DNA from: Anas platyrhynchos
Taxonomy: Eukaryota; Chordata; Aves; Anseriformes; Anatidae
NCBI RefSeq assembly: GCF_047663525.1
Contig: NC_092593.1
Span: forward strand, 17,757,501-17,821,500
DNA length: 64,000 nt
Reading direction: 5' to 3'
The position numbers and the translations under genes were made by a program. Under the pieces are notes generated by a model. It worked only from the letters and a program-made list of their open reading frames with translations, had not been told where the DNA came from and made no database searches. Shown in pieces: positions 40,408 to 51,650 of this stretch (the stretch's first letter is position 1; every line of letters begins with the position of its first letter).

Positions 40408-41215
40408 TCGTCTCGGGACGCCGCTTGGCAGCGAGGGCGCCGGGGCTCGCCCCCTCCCGGCCCGGTGCTGCCGGCCGGAGGAGGACGAGGAGGAGGAGGA
40501 GGAGTAGGAGGAGGAGGAGGAGGAGGAGGAGGGACGGCTCGGGGGGTGCGGGTCTCCCTGCTTGCCCCGACCGCGCCCCGGAGCAGAGGTGAGGGGGGCG
40601 GCTGGGTGAGGAGCGCCGCTGCCCCCTCAGGGAGAGGCGGGGAGACGGGCCGGGTGAGGCGCCTTCCTCCCTCGCCTGTGGGGGCCGGGACGTTAGGGCA
40701 GGTGTGAGGGGTGACACGGCGACTTTGGGAAGCCGCCGCCGGGGCCTTTGGTGCCGGTATCGACCCTCACGGCCCGGCCGCCCGCGCTGGGCTACGGCTG
40801 AAGTGATGGCGGCGGCGGCCTCGTCGGGCAGGGCGGGAAGCGGCCGGGCCGTGAGGGAGGAGAGGGCCCGCGGTGAAGCGCTCCCCACTTAACCCCCCCG
40901 CAACTGCTCCCGGGTCCCGGTGCCCCCTCGGCGTCGCGGCGAGGAGCCGTCCGAGGTGTAACACACGAACAAAACTCGTCCCTCTGTCCCCGCCGTCGAC
41001 CGCTGCCCCCTCCGTCCCGTCACGCAGCCCTGAGGGGCGCCTCCGCCGTGAGCCCCCCGCCGCCGGGCCCGCAGGAGCCCCCCGCCGCGGCCCTCAGCCC
41101 CTGAGGCGGGGGCTCGCTGCCTCCTGCCCGGCGGGTTGCGGCCCGGGGGCCCGGGGCGAGCACCGAGCGCCTGGAAGGGCTGAGCAAAACCCCCGCCTGA
41201 GAGCCAGTGGTTAAC
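40408..41215. promoter_or_regulatory. CpG island directly downstream of TBR1
   Basis: About 800 bases of CpG-dense sequence beginning within 30 bases of the TBR1 poly(A) signal. It holds a (GGA)n repeat, several strong donor-like words on the + strand (for example CAGAG|GTGAGG at about 40588) and a perfect T-box half-site AGGTGTGA at 40700-40707. A short ATG frame at 40806 (MAAAASSGRAGS...) ends at 40892. A promoter for a separate transcript is likely. I recall that long human SLC4A10 transcripts begin near the TBR1 3' end, so a distal SLC4A10 first exon is one candidate and a lncRNA another. Confidence 0.5.
40477..40532. repeat. (GGA)n trinucleotide repeat
   Basis: About 18 GGA units with two interruptions (GAC, GTA). 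Read on the minus strand it gives a run of Leu, which is the source of a spurious open frame there. Confidence 0.9.
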
Positions 41216-41329
41216 GCTGTTCCGTAACTATCTCGACAGGACGCTCTAAATCCCTAACTCTTTCTGCGGGAGAGTGGAAGAGGTAAAGGCTGCAGAAGTA
41301 AAAAAGGCTATTTCCTGTCGGTAGGTCCG

Positions 41330-41850
41330 TTTATTATTACTTATTTTTATTATTATCGCCATCATTAGAGATGCAGGAGTGTATCTGCCATACACGCGTT
41401 TGCTAACGCGTTAAAATACCTGCATAAACCTAGAATCAAAGCTGCGGGTTTTGACCCAGGGTATGTAAGTGATAATATACTTGCAGCTTAGTTAAAGCAA
41501 AACCCCGAGTTTGAATTCGTGAGACCAGCAACTATTTGCATGAATTTTACATGAAGTATAATTTGTGTTATTATTCTAGCCGTGCTGAGCGGGTTTTTAA
41601 TTTAATTATTCGGGTAAATAATCTACTCAACTGCCCTTTCATTGCGTTACTGAAATTACACAAAATCAAGCTCCGAGCAAGACGATCCCTAGGAAGTAAT
41701 TCCAAGTTCCTATCGGTAATACTTGCCACGATATTTCCCATTAATGCTATATCCCATGTAATACGGTGAGTTACGCTCTGCAGATTTTGCACGAGTACTC
41801 TATGCATATTTGATGACACATTGCATATTTTAACAAGGTTTTTAATGACT
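41330..41850. promoter_or_regulatory. Candidate conserved non-coding block downstream of TBR1
   Basis: Repeat-free sequence that mixes AT-rich homeodomain/POU-like words (TTTAATTTAATTATTCGGG, ATTTGCATGAATTTTACATG, CCCATTAATGC) with preserved CpG dinucleotides. This texture is common in conserved enhancers near developmental genes. No alignment was available. Confidence 0.35.
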
Positions 41851-42215
41851 GATTGAAATGTTTGCTAAGATATTTTTTAAGAGCTGGAGGAGAAATGGTT
41901 GCGGAAAATGTGTGTAATAGAATAGTGATAAGGATGGGAGGGTTTTGATTGACAGTATGAGGAAGCAGATGGATGACTAGGTAGGTCAGAGGTAAAGATG
42001 CCTTTGACAGCTTTTTAAGTTCCTTTGGCCATTTTGGTCCAATGAATCATGCAAAACATGTGTACATTACTAAACTGATGTCTCTGCATCGTTTACTGTT
42101 GGAATCCTTATCTCTTCAAACCCACCCTAACCTTCTTTCATCACCACTTGACGTGCTATGTCTAAACTAGATTGCAAGATCCTAAGAAGGCAAGAATCTG
42201 TCTTGTATTACTTGT

Positions 42216-42219
<4 letters not shown>

Positions 42220-42249
<30 letters not shown>
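42220..42249. repeat. Poly(A) tract, 30 bases
   Basis: Uninterrupted A run in intergenic DNA. Confidence 0.9.
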
Positions 42250-42253
<4 letters not shown>

Positions 42254-43360
42254 GTAAACCTATGGAGCTAGAAGAACAACCGCGACAGATTGGCAGAATA
42301 GGCGTAAGGTGGGACACGTTCTTCTTAATTTTCGCTGTCTGGTCATCACTCCCCTCCCCTAGGTAGTGCTCGAGGGAACTGTGGTGAACAATGATTCCCC
42401 CCCCCAACTGGCATAAATCTGAATAAGTCTGATAAGAGACCTAATTGCATAATTTTACTTATAACATTATGCAGTGAGTTCTGTTGCTATAGTTAAAATG
42501 GTTTTCTTTGCAGTCTGCGTTTTCAGGTGCTTTGTATGTCCCTCATAAATTATTTTGTCAACTGGAAATGCTGTGGTTTATCCCTGTGAAAGGTTACTGT
42601 TTTTGGAAGTCTTATTTAAATTACATAGGAGAATTTTGAAACCACTCAGACACAAAAATAGAATGCATGTGTATTGGGAAAAGCAGAAAAAAGGATTTTG
42701 CATGGAAGTATGCTTTCCAGGTACTGCTTCTGTGCAAACTGTATGCAAGGTTTCGTTTTAAGTATTAAAACTTGTCATGAATGTGGTCTCCAGTGGGGAA
42801 TGTGTGACTAGCTAAGATACAGGGACAAAGTCAAATGAAAAAAAAATTGAAATAGCGGAGTGATAAGTAGATGGAAGGCAGCAGACTGTTCGCATTCAGT
42901 ACCCTGTTCTTTTCAGCTAATATGTTTGTAGCAGGTCTAGAGAGCCACGCAGCTTAGTGATAACATTTCATGGATTTATCAGAATGCATATTAATTTGGG
43001 AATGCACAAACAAAAACACCTCTTATTTCAAGACCACGATCACTTGAGAGCCTTCTATTTGTTCAGATATGTGTATCTGAAACATATATATCTCTTTGAA
43101 AAGCATATATATCTCTGTATCTAGAAATTTTAATCATAGGTAATATTGTCCTTCTTATAAAGGTAGAATAATCATTGATGCATAAAGATCCAAAGCTGCC
43201 GTTCCTGATTCGGTATAACTTTTGGCCTGATAAAATATGTTACACAATAAAATCTGTGATGTTTTATTCATGTTACCACTGCAATTCCTCCGGGTTGCTG
43301 TGTTTCTAACACTAAGGGGCTGATACATGTACGAATGATCTTGTTGGTCCTAAGCTGACT

Positions 43361-46300
43361 TTTTTAGGTGATTTTTTTTTTTTTTTTTTCAAAATTAAAG
43401 GCAGAATGGATGAAGACTTCAGCTACATTCCTTCTGTGTAAACTATAATATTAGACTGTATTAACAGGCATTTATTTCTTAAGCTTTAAATAAGAAACAG
43501 CTGGTAATGACTTTGAATCTGTTTTAAGAGACATTTTAGGTAAAATGTTGATAGCTTGTAAATGTGTATTCCTGCCTTAGTCTCTGATCGTGCATGCAAG
43601 TTCATATGTGTGAATAACGTAAAGTAAGAGGTCAGTCCTACAAAGACTATTCACTTGTCTAAAAATTCACAGACATAAATGTTTTCAGGATCAAGGCCTT
43701 TTTCAATAATTGTGATATTCGTGTACCTTGAAGTGACTGACTAATTTAGAATACACTTAATAATTTGATTTTTTTTTTTTTTAATATAGTAGAAACAGTG
43801 CGTTGATGAGTTACCAAAGCGCATCAGACAAGCTTCCACTTCAGTCATTTGTAATACCTTTTGGGGGGGCTTGTTCGGCTATTTTTTTAAAATTAATTTT
43901 AATTTTCTAGTGCTACTCCTAAATTAAACTTATTTTTAGAAGTCACATCTTAATTTCTATAGGGCATGCTACAGAATTCACTTTTTTTTAAGTAGGCTTC
44001 TTCCATGGAGTGTATTTTATCCCAGAGCAGATAATACTGGTCTGGGACTGAAACTTCGAATTGAGAGAAAAATTTAGGTTGCTGCAAGGTGTCCTAGTTT
44101 AGATGGAGACACCCACCCACCAGGAATTAAACTGAAATCACAAATGTAAGTTAAGGAACACTTTTAGTGATTGATTAACACCCTGCTTACAGCTTACTTA
44201 CCTTTGTGGAAATGTTTGCTGAAGGGCAGACATTGATTATTGGGGATAGACAACAACCAGACCATCTGATCTCCATCTTCTGCGGCTCTCCTGTTGGAGA
44301 TGCTGAAGAAATGTGGTGGTCACTTCTTGGCTATGAGGAAAGCTGGGGCTCATCCACACATGCTGCTGTATCTCCTGGGAATCCCATCTCAGCGTCTTGC
44401 AGCAGCACTGCCCTTCTTGCCCATTGTTATGTGAGTGGTGCCCACATTTCATTAGGTCAGATCTGTGGTGTAACGCCACAGAGAAATATCTGGTCACCAC
44501 ACTACGTCTGTTTTCAGCAAAGTATTAAAGCATCTGCCCCTTCTTGGTGTTTCCACCACTTTATCCCTGTACTTCTAAAGCACCTTAAGCTTGGTGGAAG
44601 CTCCCTTCTGGTAGCTCAGTTTACTTTTCTGTTGTGTTAGCAGAAGGGGGCATTTGACTTGGATGAGATGCAAGGTACTGAGTAAGAGGTGAAAGGTTTT
44701 GCTTCATATTGACAGCTCATGAATCAAGCTATTGAAAAAACCACATGTAAGTGACAAGGGGTAGGGGCATTTTTCAAAGTCACTGAATTGTTTAGTAGCC
44801 TACGTTGAGAAATGCTGCACGTTTCACCGAGAAACCTGCAGTGCTTCTGAGTTTGGAGTTATGCCCACCCTTTTGACAGTTTTAGTCTTGGACACCTCAC
44901 TGAGCAGTTATTTCAGATATTAATTGAGGATTGGGGTTTGTTGCTGAACTGTGGGCAGAGTACCACAGATTAAATCCTCAACTGGTGCAAAATTATGTTA
45001 TTTCCTTGGTTCAGTAGATCAAAACTGATTTATGTCATCTGATTGTTTCCTCTTGTGTTGAGATACAGCCCAAAGCAGGGGCAGTTTGATGGAATGAACA
45101 GGGCCAGGTATTACTTTGATATACGTATTTGTTTCTCCTATATTAAAAGAATTTCAAAAAAAAAAGACCAACTGCTATCTTATTGTACTTGCATTTTTAA
45201 TTACCTCCGTTTTGATTATAAGAATAATTGAAGCTTTATTTCTGCTTATTGTCAAAGTTGATTTTGATGCCTTAATTGTCTTCATAGATAGATCAAAACC
45301 TGTTTGGCTAGTGCATGTTATGCAAGGATTTGTCCCCTTTTTAGGGGCAATATTTATGCCAAGAGGATTCCTTTAGTACTGAAGAAATGTTCAGAAGCTG
45401 AATGGAAGGAAATTAATCAGGTATTTTCAGTCCTTCTTATATCTGTCAAAAATTTGGTAATGTCCGTATCTTTTTTTTTCACACATTTTGCAGTCTTATC
45501 TAGAGTCACTCTTTTTCTTTTCTCTTAAATAGGATAAAAAAGCTGATATTAACATTCAGTGCTGTATTTTTAAACATTTCAGTGTTCCAGCTGATGTATT
45601 TCCATATATTGTTCACTTACAATTTTTCTCTGATCACTGATATCAATTAAGAGTATTTAAAACCTGTTTTTTCTTATTGCAGTCTGATTCATTTTTATAG
45701 GTAGACCTAAACTTAAGTAGCATGAAGTGTAACAACAGAAATGGAAAGTGGGACTTGAAAATTCAGTATAAAATTTACTGGAAGAACATATGGATGAAAG
45801 ATTGTTTCAGGAGTTAATTTCCCTGTACGCCGTTTAGATGGGTGTAACTTGAAAGGCCCAAATCCACAGTAGTCCATTAGCAGTATACGCTCGTTTTCCA
45901 AATACTTTATAACTGGAGAAACAACACAAATAGTCCTGTGACAGTGTAAAGTTTAGCAGATAGATGCACAGATGTCTTTGCAGGATGAGGACCTAAGTCT
46001 GTTTTTCTTTAGTAGTGTTATCTGCTGTGGGTTTTGGGGTGTTTTTTCCCCTCGGTAATGAAAATGCAGTTCTGTTACCATGGTCAGATTTCCCATCGAT
46101 AGCGGGACAAGGGCAATGCCGGTGCTAAATACACACTCTGCTAAACAGTAATTGTATTTAATTTTGACTATAGCTTGATGTCTACAGCTGTCTCAGGGAG
46201 AGTGTGCAGCTACCCGACTCTTTCCCCAAGGCTGGGTTTGCTCAGCTAAGCACCTCGAAGTAGCTTGGATGGGAATGGTGCTGTTGTGGGGGAAACATTG

Positions 46301-46771
46301 GCCGGCGGTGCAAGGGCAGGGCTTCAGCAAGCCAGACGGTCCCTCTTGCAGGTAATGGGTTGACCCATAACACAAAACCCACCCCCAGAGAGTTGGTTAA
46401 GATGGTGCGTGCACTGCTGCACACCTGAGAGATGAAGCAGAAGCTCTCCAAGCTGACGCACACACACCAGTAGTTCCCTGGTAGCTTCTGCTCTCCTTCT
46501 CTGGTAGACCTCCAGAGCTTCACATGAGCTCCAGCCTCTGCCTTGCTCTCCTCTGCCCTTTTCCTCACTGCCCACCCCAGAGGTGGTTTTGTTCAGGGCT
46601 TGAGCACATCGGTGAGCTCTCTCCCTTAACTCCTTTTGAGGAGATGCTCTGACAGGGGTCTTTTCTTGCTGAGGAATAGTGAAAAGGAAGAGATTCATTG
46701 AAGGCTGCTTTCTTTTGTATCCAAATGTTTTTATTTACATGTACCTAGTTTCTTACAGTTTCAAAGGATTT

Positions 46772-46803
<32 letters not shown>

Positions 46804-49400
46804 TTTTTTTTTCTATGAGGGTGTCAGTTTATGGGTTTAACCTGAATTAAACAGGGTGTCTGTTTATGAGTTTTCTCCTAATTGGCAAGTAACAGATGAA
46901 CTAGTTTTGTGGGTGCTGTACTGCAATTTATAGGGCCACTGCTGATCTGAGCTTGATTCTTTACAGCTTATTTATTTTTACATTTTAATATAATTTTCCA
47001 AAAAATTACTAGCCAGAGGATATCTTAATAATCTATCTTAATCATTTTTAATATAAAAATATTAAACATTTCAAGAAATTCTAGTCTATTCTGTAATTGA
47101 AAGAATACATGTCATATTTATCCAATGTAGATCTTATTGAATGTCATTTTCTAATAATGTTATTTCTGAATAGTAGCAGAATATTCTAGAAGCAATGTGC
47201 ATTTTCTTTTCTGGGTTACGCAAACATTCTGTTTTGCCTGAGAAACCTTTTTATTCTTATTTTTTTTTCTCCATTTTATTTATTTATTTTCCCACTGAGA
47301 AGCTGCCAGTATAATGCAGCTTTAGTGCATCTTTTGTATTTTTCCACGTCTTGGTGTCCTCCTATTTTTCATCGGAGGCTTAGGTGCAACTCAGCTGGCG
47401 TTTTATTCTATGTCTTTACATTTTTCTTCATTTTATTCTGCAAGGCTGGGTATGTGTTGTGCAGACAGATGAGCATTGTTGTTATATTTGCAATATCTTT
47501 TACAAAATTTTATCTTGTATTATAATGATTGCAGTGACAAATCACAGCTGGTCAGAGTCTGGGAAGATTTTTATTGAGCATCTCCACCATCAGATCATGG
47601 GGTGTGTACGTCAGTTGGGCTGAAAGCTTGGATGGGGTGTCAGCTATCATTGAATCTCACCTAGATTTATATCCTGCTGTAAATCACACAGCTGTGTGAA
47701 GAATAGCCTCTGCAATCTAGGAGATGCCTCCTCTAGATTCTCAGGGCTGTTACTAGTGGCTTTGTTTCTGACAGCTTCTAATTTTCTGTATACAGTACAA
47801 TCAATTATTTTGCACATATATGCTAAAGCTAGAGGCTGTTTTTTGACTGTGCATGCTACAATTAGTTATGTAAATAGCAGCATATGCTTCAAGTTTCCAG
47901 TGATCGCCCTGCCTTTATAGGAGTGTTGGCTCAGGCTCTGCTTTGAAGTTAGCTGGCAGAGGTGGTTGGTGCTTCGTGGCACAGACTCTGAAGACAGTGC
48001 TTTCTTCACCAGTTCCCTCTCGTGCTCAGTGTTTTAGTCTATAGCAGTTGTTTATACACTGAAGCCAATACATGACTCCCAATGTGCTAGGGATTTTGGT
48101 AGTCAGACTCCTGTGCTTCCCAACATCTGTTTTGATTTATGTATAGAGGTATGCTGGCAACTGCAGGTGTGCTGTTGGACACCTCCCATCTGCATTCATT
48201 ATTCCATTTCTCCCCATTCCATTTAGGTTACTTCTTTAAGTTTGAAATTTTGTTTTTCCTTAATGAGTTCTAAACCAACCCTTTACAAAAACTTATTTAT
48301 TTATATATTTATTTTTTTGGGGGGGACATTATTTAATTAAATTACATGATTAGTTATTTCCATATGAAAACCTCATTATTGTAATCTCTTTAGCATCATC
48401 AAGTATTCCTGTGTCTTTTTTTGTAAAATGCTTCAGCTGCAGTGTAATCTAAATGGTAGGCTGGCAAAGCAGCAAATTCCAAATGGTGCTTTAGAAGTGC
48501 TCACATGCAAATTGTTGTTTTTTTATTTTTCCCTAAAAGATTCTGCTGGAGCCGTGATGAAGCATCCAGTGTGGTGCAGCTTCTGGCACTTGGTTTGTCA
48601 GTAGGACTTTTGAGTCTTAAACCACAAGCTAGAGAAACTAGACAGGCTTGCTAAACCTTGCTATCTACTACCTTTGTGCTAGCTCTCTATATGGGAGAAT
48701 ATTCTTTAATGATAACTTTGGTTTGTAGTATTTTATGTTGTGGCACCTACTAATACGGCGCATTTGTTGGATATAGAAGCTTCTCCAAAATTCACTAACT
48801 TTTAAGGTAAGTCTGTGCCAGTACTTTTGAGAATCGTCATGTATTACTTGTATCTATGTTGTAACCCCTTATTGCCAAGGGCATATAATAGTAAAGCAGC
48901 AACATTATAGTAAACAGGAGCTTAACTGGTATGATGTTGAATCTGGACGCTGTAAAAAGCCTCTGAAAAAAATAATTCAAGCAGATCTCAGGTGAGAATC
49001 CAAGACTTCGCTGTGGATTGATGAAAAAAAGACCTTGGATATTTTAAAGAGTGTGCAGACTAGCTGAAATACTCATTACTAAAGAGCAGTTCAGAGTCTG
49101 TTGGGTACAGAGACTAAAAATAAAATGTGCTGAGTGGATATATTTCCTCATAGATGAGGAAAGTTCCTAAACTTAAGACTGCAGAAGAATGAATTTATTT
49201 CTTCCCCCCTCCCCCCTTTTTCTAAAAAATAAAAAATATATATTAAAAATAAACAAACAAAAAAACCCAAACAGGTATAGCCTGAAAGGTGGGAAAGAAA
49301 ATTCCATAGCACAGTATAACTAATGTACAGGGTTGGTAGAGAAGACACACCAGGCACCACTTACTGGTAGCACAAGCAACAAGCTTTCATCAGAATACTT
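43361..49400. other. Intergenic DNA, no gene recognised
   Basis: AT-rich sequence with T runs (43373-43390, 43770-43782) and a (CT)n repeat at 46774-46801. Two somewhat GC-richer islands carry longer open frames: 44206-44640 on + (144 codons) and 46324-46698 on - (124 codons). Neither resembles a known protein and neither has convincing splice or promoter context. Confidence 0.65.
46774..46801. repeat. (CT)n microsatellite, 14 units
   Basis: Perfect CT dinucleotide run followed by a T tract. Confidence 0.95.
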
Positions 49401-50779
49401 CGGCTGATGTCTTCCACCAGGACCATTAATAAATGATCATATGTATAGGACCTTTTATTTTAGGGAAAATCAAGGGTTAGTTGAGTGGGAAGATTTTAAT
49501 TCCAGTGTATTTCTACCTAGTGTGTACATTAGGCTCTTAGGATACAGAGGTTCATTATCACATGCCTTCTATTTTGTCAAAAGTAAAATATTCATGGTCA
49601 AATTTCTGAATGTGTTCAATGACTTATGGAAGAGTAGATTCCAGTGGCAAGGTGACCTGGTGGTCTAATAGCAGCTACCTTTAACTGAGATATTGATAAT
49701 TGCACTTCCAAAAATTACCTTTGCAACACTCTGTGCACCTAAATTAGTCTTTTAAAACCAATTTCTAATAAATACACGTAACATCTATTTATAGGCAAAT
49801 ACTTTGAAATGAACTGTATTTATGATAATCATACCACTGATTAAAGTGCTGAATGTAGAAGCAAGTAGATTAGTTTGACCTGATTGATGGATTAAAACGC
49901 TGCTTAAGTAAGTATTTTTTGACTTCAAAAGTAAACCTATTCTCCAAAAGTATTTAAAATGTTAATAAACTATTAAATGAACAAGTAACACTATATTCAG
50001 CATTTTTACACCATTTCTACAGTGGGTAAAATTGTAGTATAAAGTTGGTGTATACTCGATAACAATTTACATGTTTATTTTACCATCTGGTAAATGTGTA
50101 AACGATATTTTGAGAAGCACATTTCAAATTCACTTTAACAACTTATCCCCGACAATATGTATCCTATCTCATGTACTGACTGGAATGATTTTGAAAACCT
50201 CTCAGAGAAATGCAGTAACAAAACATATTATTTTTTTAGTGATGTTTAAGATCAAGCTTAGCTTCAAGTGGAGGTCTTTCACTATTCGGGGAGGATTTTG
50301 TTACGTTAGTGGTGTTAAAGAAAGATTTCAGGCTATTTTACACACCACGGTATAAAGATATCATATCATCTTCCCTAAAGAAACCATAGGGTGCATAGGT
50401 AGTAATAACAAAACAAATACAGTTTGCTATGTTGTTGTATAACTGTATTGCATCCTTTCCAGGGGGTTTGAATTTGCTATCTCTTGTGTCTAAATATGGG
50501 AAGCTCATTATTAGAAGTGTTACAATGAACCCCAAGTGGATTGCTTTTCTCATGTACTTTAACAGCACTTTGACACTGCAGCCTTCTGCCTTTTTATTTT
50601 AGTCTTCTGTTTATTGGTCTCCCTGGATTAAGTTGCAAGCACTTTCTTAAATATAACAAACTAGAGAATATTCTGTTGTAGCTTGGCTTTTATGCACCCT
50701 TTCCTAGCTGTTACTAATCTTAACTGGGAAAAAAAAAAAGACTTCTTTTTCTCCTCCCCCAACCCCAATAAAATTTAAA

Positions 50780-51000
50780 AAACCCTGCCCTGAAAGCGAG
50801 TCTGCCTGGAGAACACCTCCACACTAATTACCATCTGGCCAATCTGCAAATGAGGTTTGAGAGCAGATTTCAAATGTAGGCTCCAGCTAGTCTGTGGCTT
50901 GTATTAGTCTATTAGTATTTATTAGGGGAGTTGAAAGCAACTGAGGAGAAGGCAGGTGTCTTAACTTTTGTAAATCCAGTCAGGTGTCTATTTGCTCCTT
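50780..51000. promoter_or_regulatory. Candidate distal regulatory block
   Basis: Within 220 bases there are CACTAATTACCATCTGGCC (homeodomain core next to an E-box), TGCAAATGAGG (POU-like), CAGCTAG and two AGGTGTC words (T-box-like). No repeat signature. Role inferred. Confidence 0.3.
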
Positions 51001-51359
51001 CTAGTCTGTTTTAAAAAAAAAAAAAAAAAAAAAAGCCTGTGACCTGGTACCTGATCAGCAGTGCTCCCTTAATGTTTGTAGCAGCCAGTTTTCCTTGAGT
51101 ATAGATTTTAAAGGTTCATGTTTAGAAGAAGAACCACTGGGCAATGGTCTTAAAACACCTGTTTAAAATGCATTGTTGAAAAAAGCTGTGTATGAAATAA
51201 TTTGTATAAATTCTGGTTAATTTCTATATTGAAGTTAATGAATAAATAAATTCATTTTTTAGTTTTAGTTTTTAGTTATGTGCTATTTCAGTATGTGGGG
51301 AGCAAATAGTGATAATAATAAAAATGCCACGAAACTGCATTTTTAATCTTAAAACATAT

Positions 51360-51650
51360 GTTTGTATTCTTTTACAGGCTAATTAAGCACACTGAAATTA
51401 ACAGTACTTATTTGTTTAATTTAGACACTAAATGCATTTCACTAATGAATTTCAGGTTTAGCATCTTTTTTCTCTTCCTTTTCCCTTATGGAGATTAGAC
51501 GGGGCCTTTCTTGTTTGTAAATCAGCACAATCAAAGATGATTTAATTGTTAGCAGACTGTTAAATTTTGTTTTTCACCTGTCTTCCCTTTGCTGGCTGCC
51601 TGTTCTGTCTCAGCTCTGTGAAAAAGTGCTGTCAACCTTATGTAAACAAT
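51360..51650. promoter_or_regulatory. Candidate distal regulatory block
   Basis: Contains GGCTAATTAAGC, TTTAATTTAG, ATCAAAGATG (TCF/LEF-like), GATTTAATTG and TTCACCTGTC (E-box) in repeat-free sequence. Role inferred. Confidence 0.3.

Larger units (their letters stand above)
38845..40410 (+). other. TBR1: TBR1 3' UTR
   Basis: About 1.56 kb from the stop to a presumed cleavage site just after the AATAAA at 40384. The first 260 bases are very GC-rich with CGG/CCC runs; the rest is AT-rich with several T runs and an A-rich stretch at 39806-39838. An internal AATAAA at 39971 could give a shorter form. Confidence 0.7.
41216..43360. other. Intergenic, proximal part downstream of TBR1
   Basis: Non-coding DNA. 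The first 600 bases are unique and CpG-retaining (see the candidate block 41330-41850); the remainder is AT-rich and contains a 30-base poly(A) at 42220-42249. No exon was recognised. Confidence 0.7.

Noticed and set aside
40403..40888. 161-codon minus-strand open frame with a poly-Leu run
   Set aside because: The Leu run is the (GGA)n repeat read backwards and the rest is CpG-island composition.
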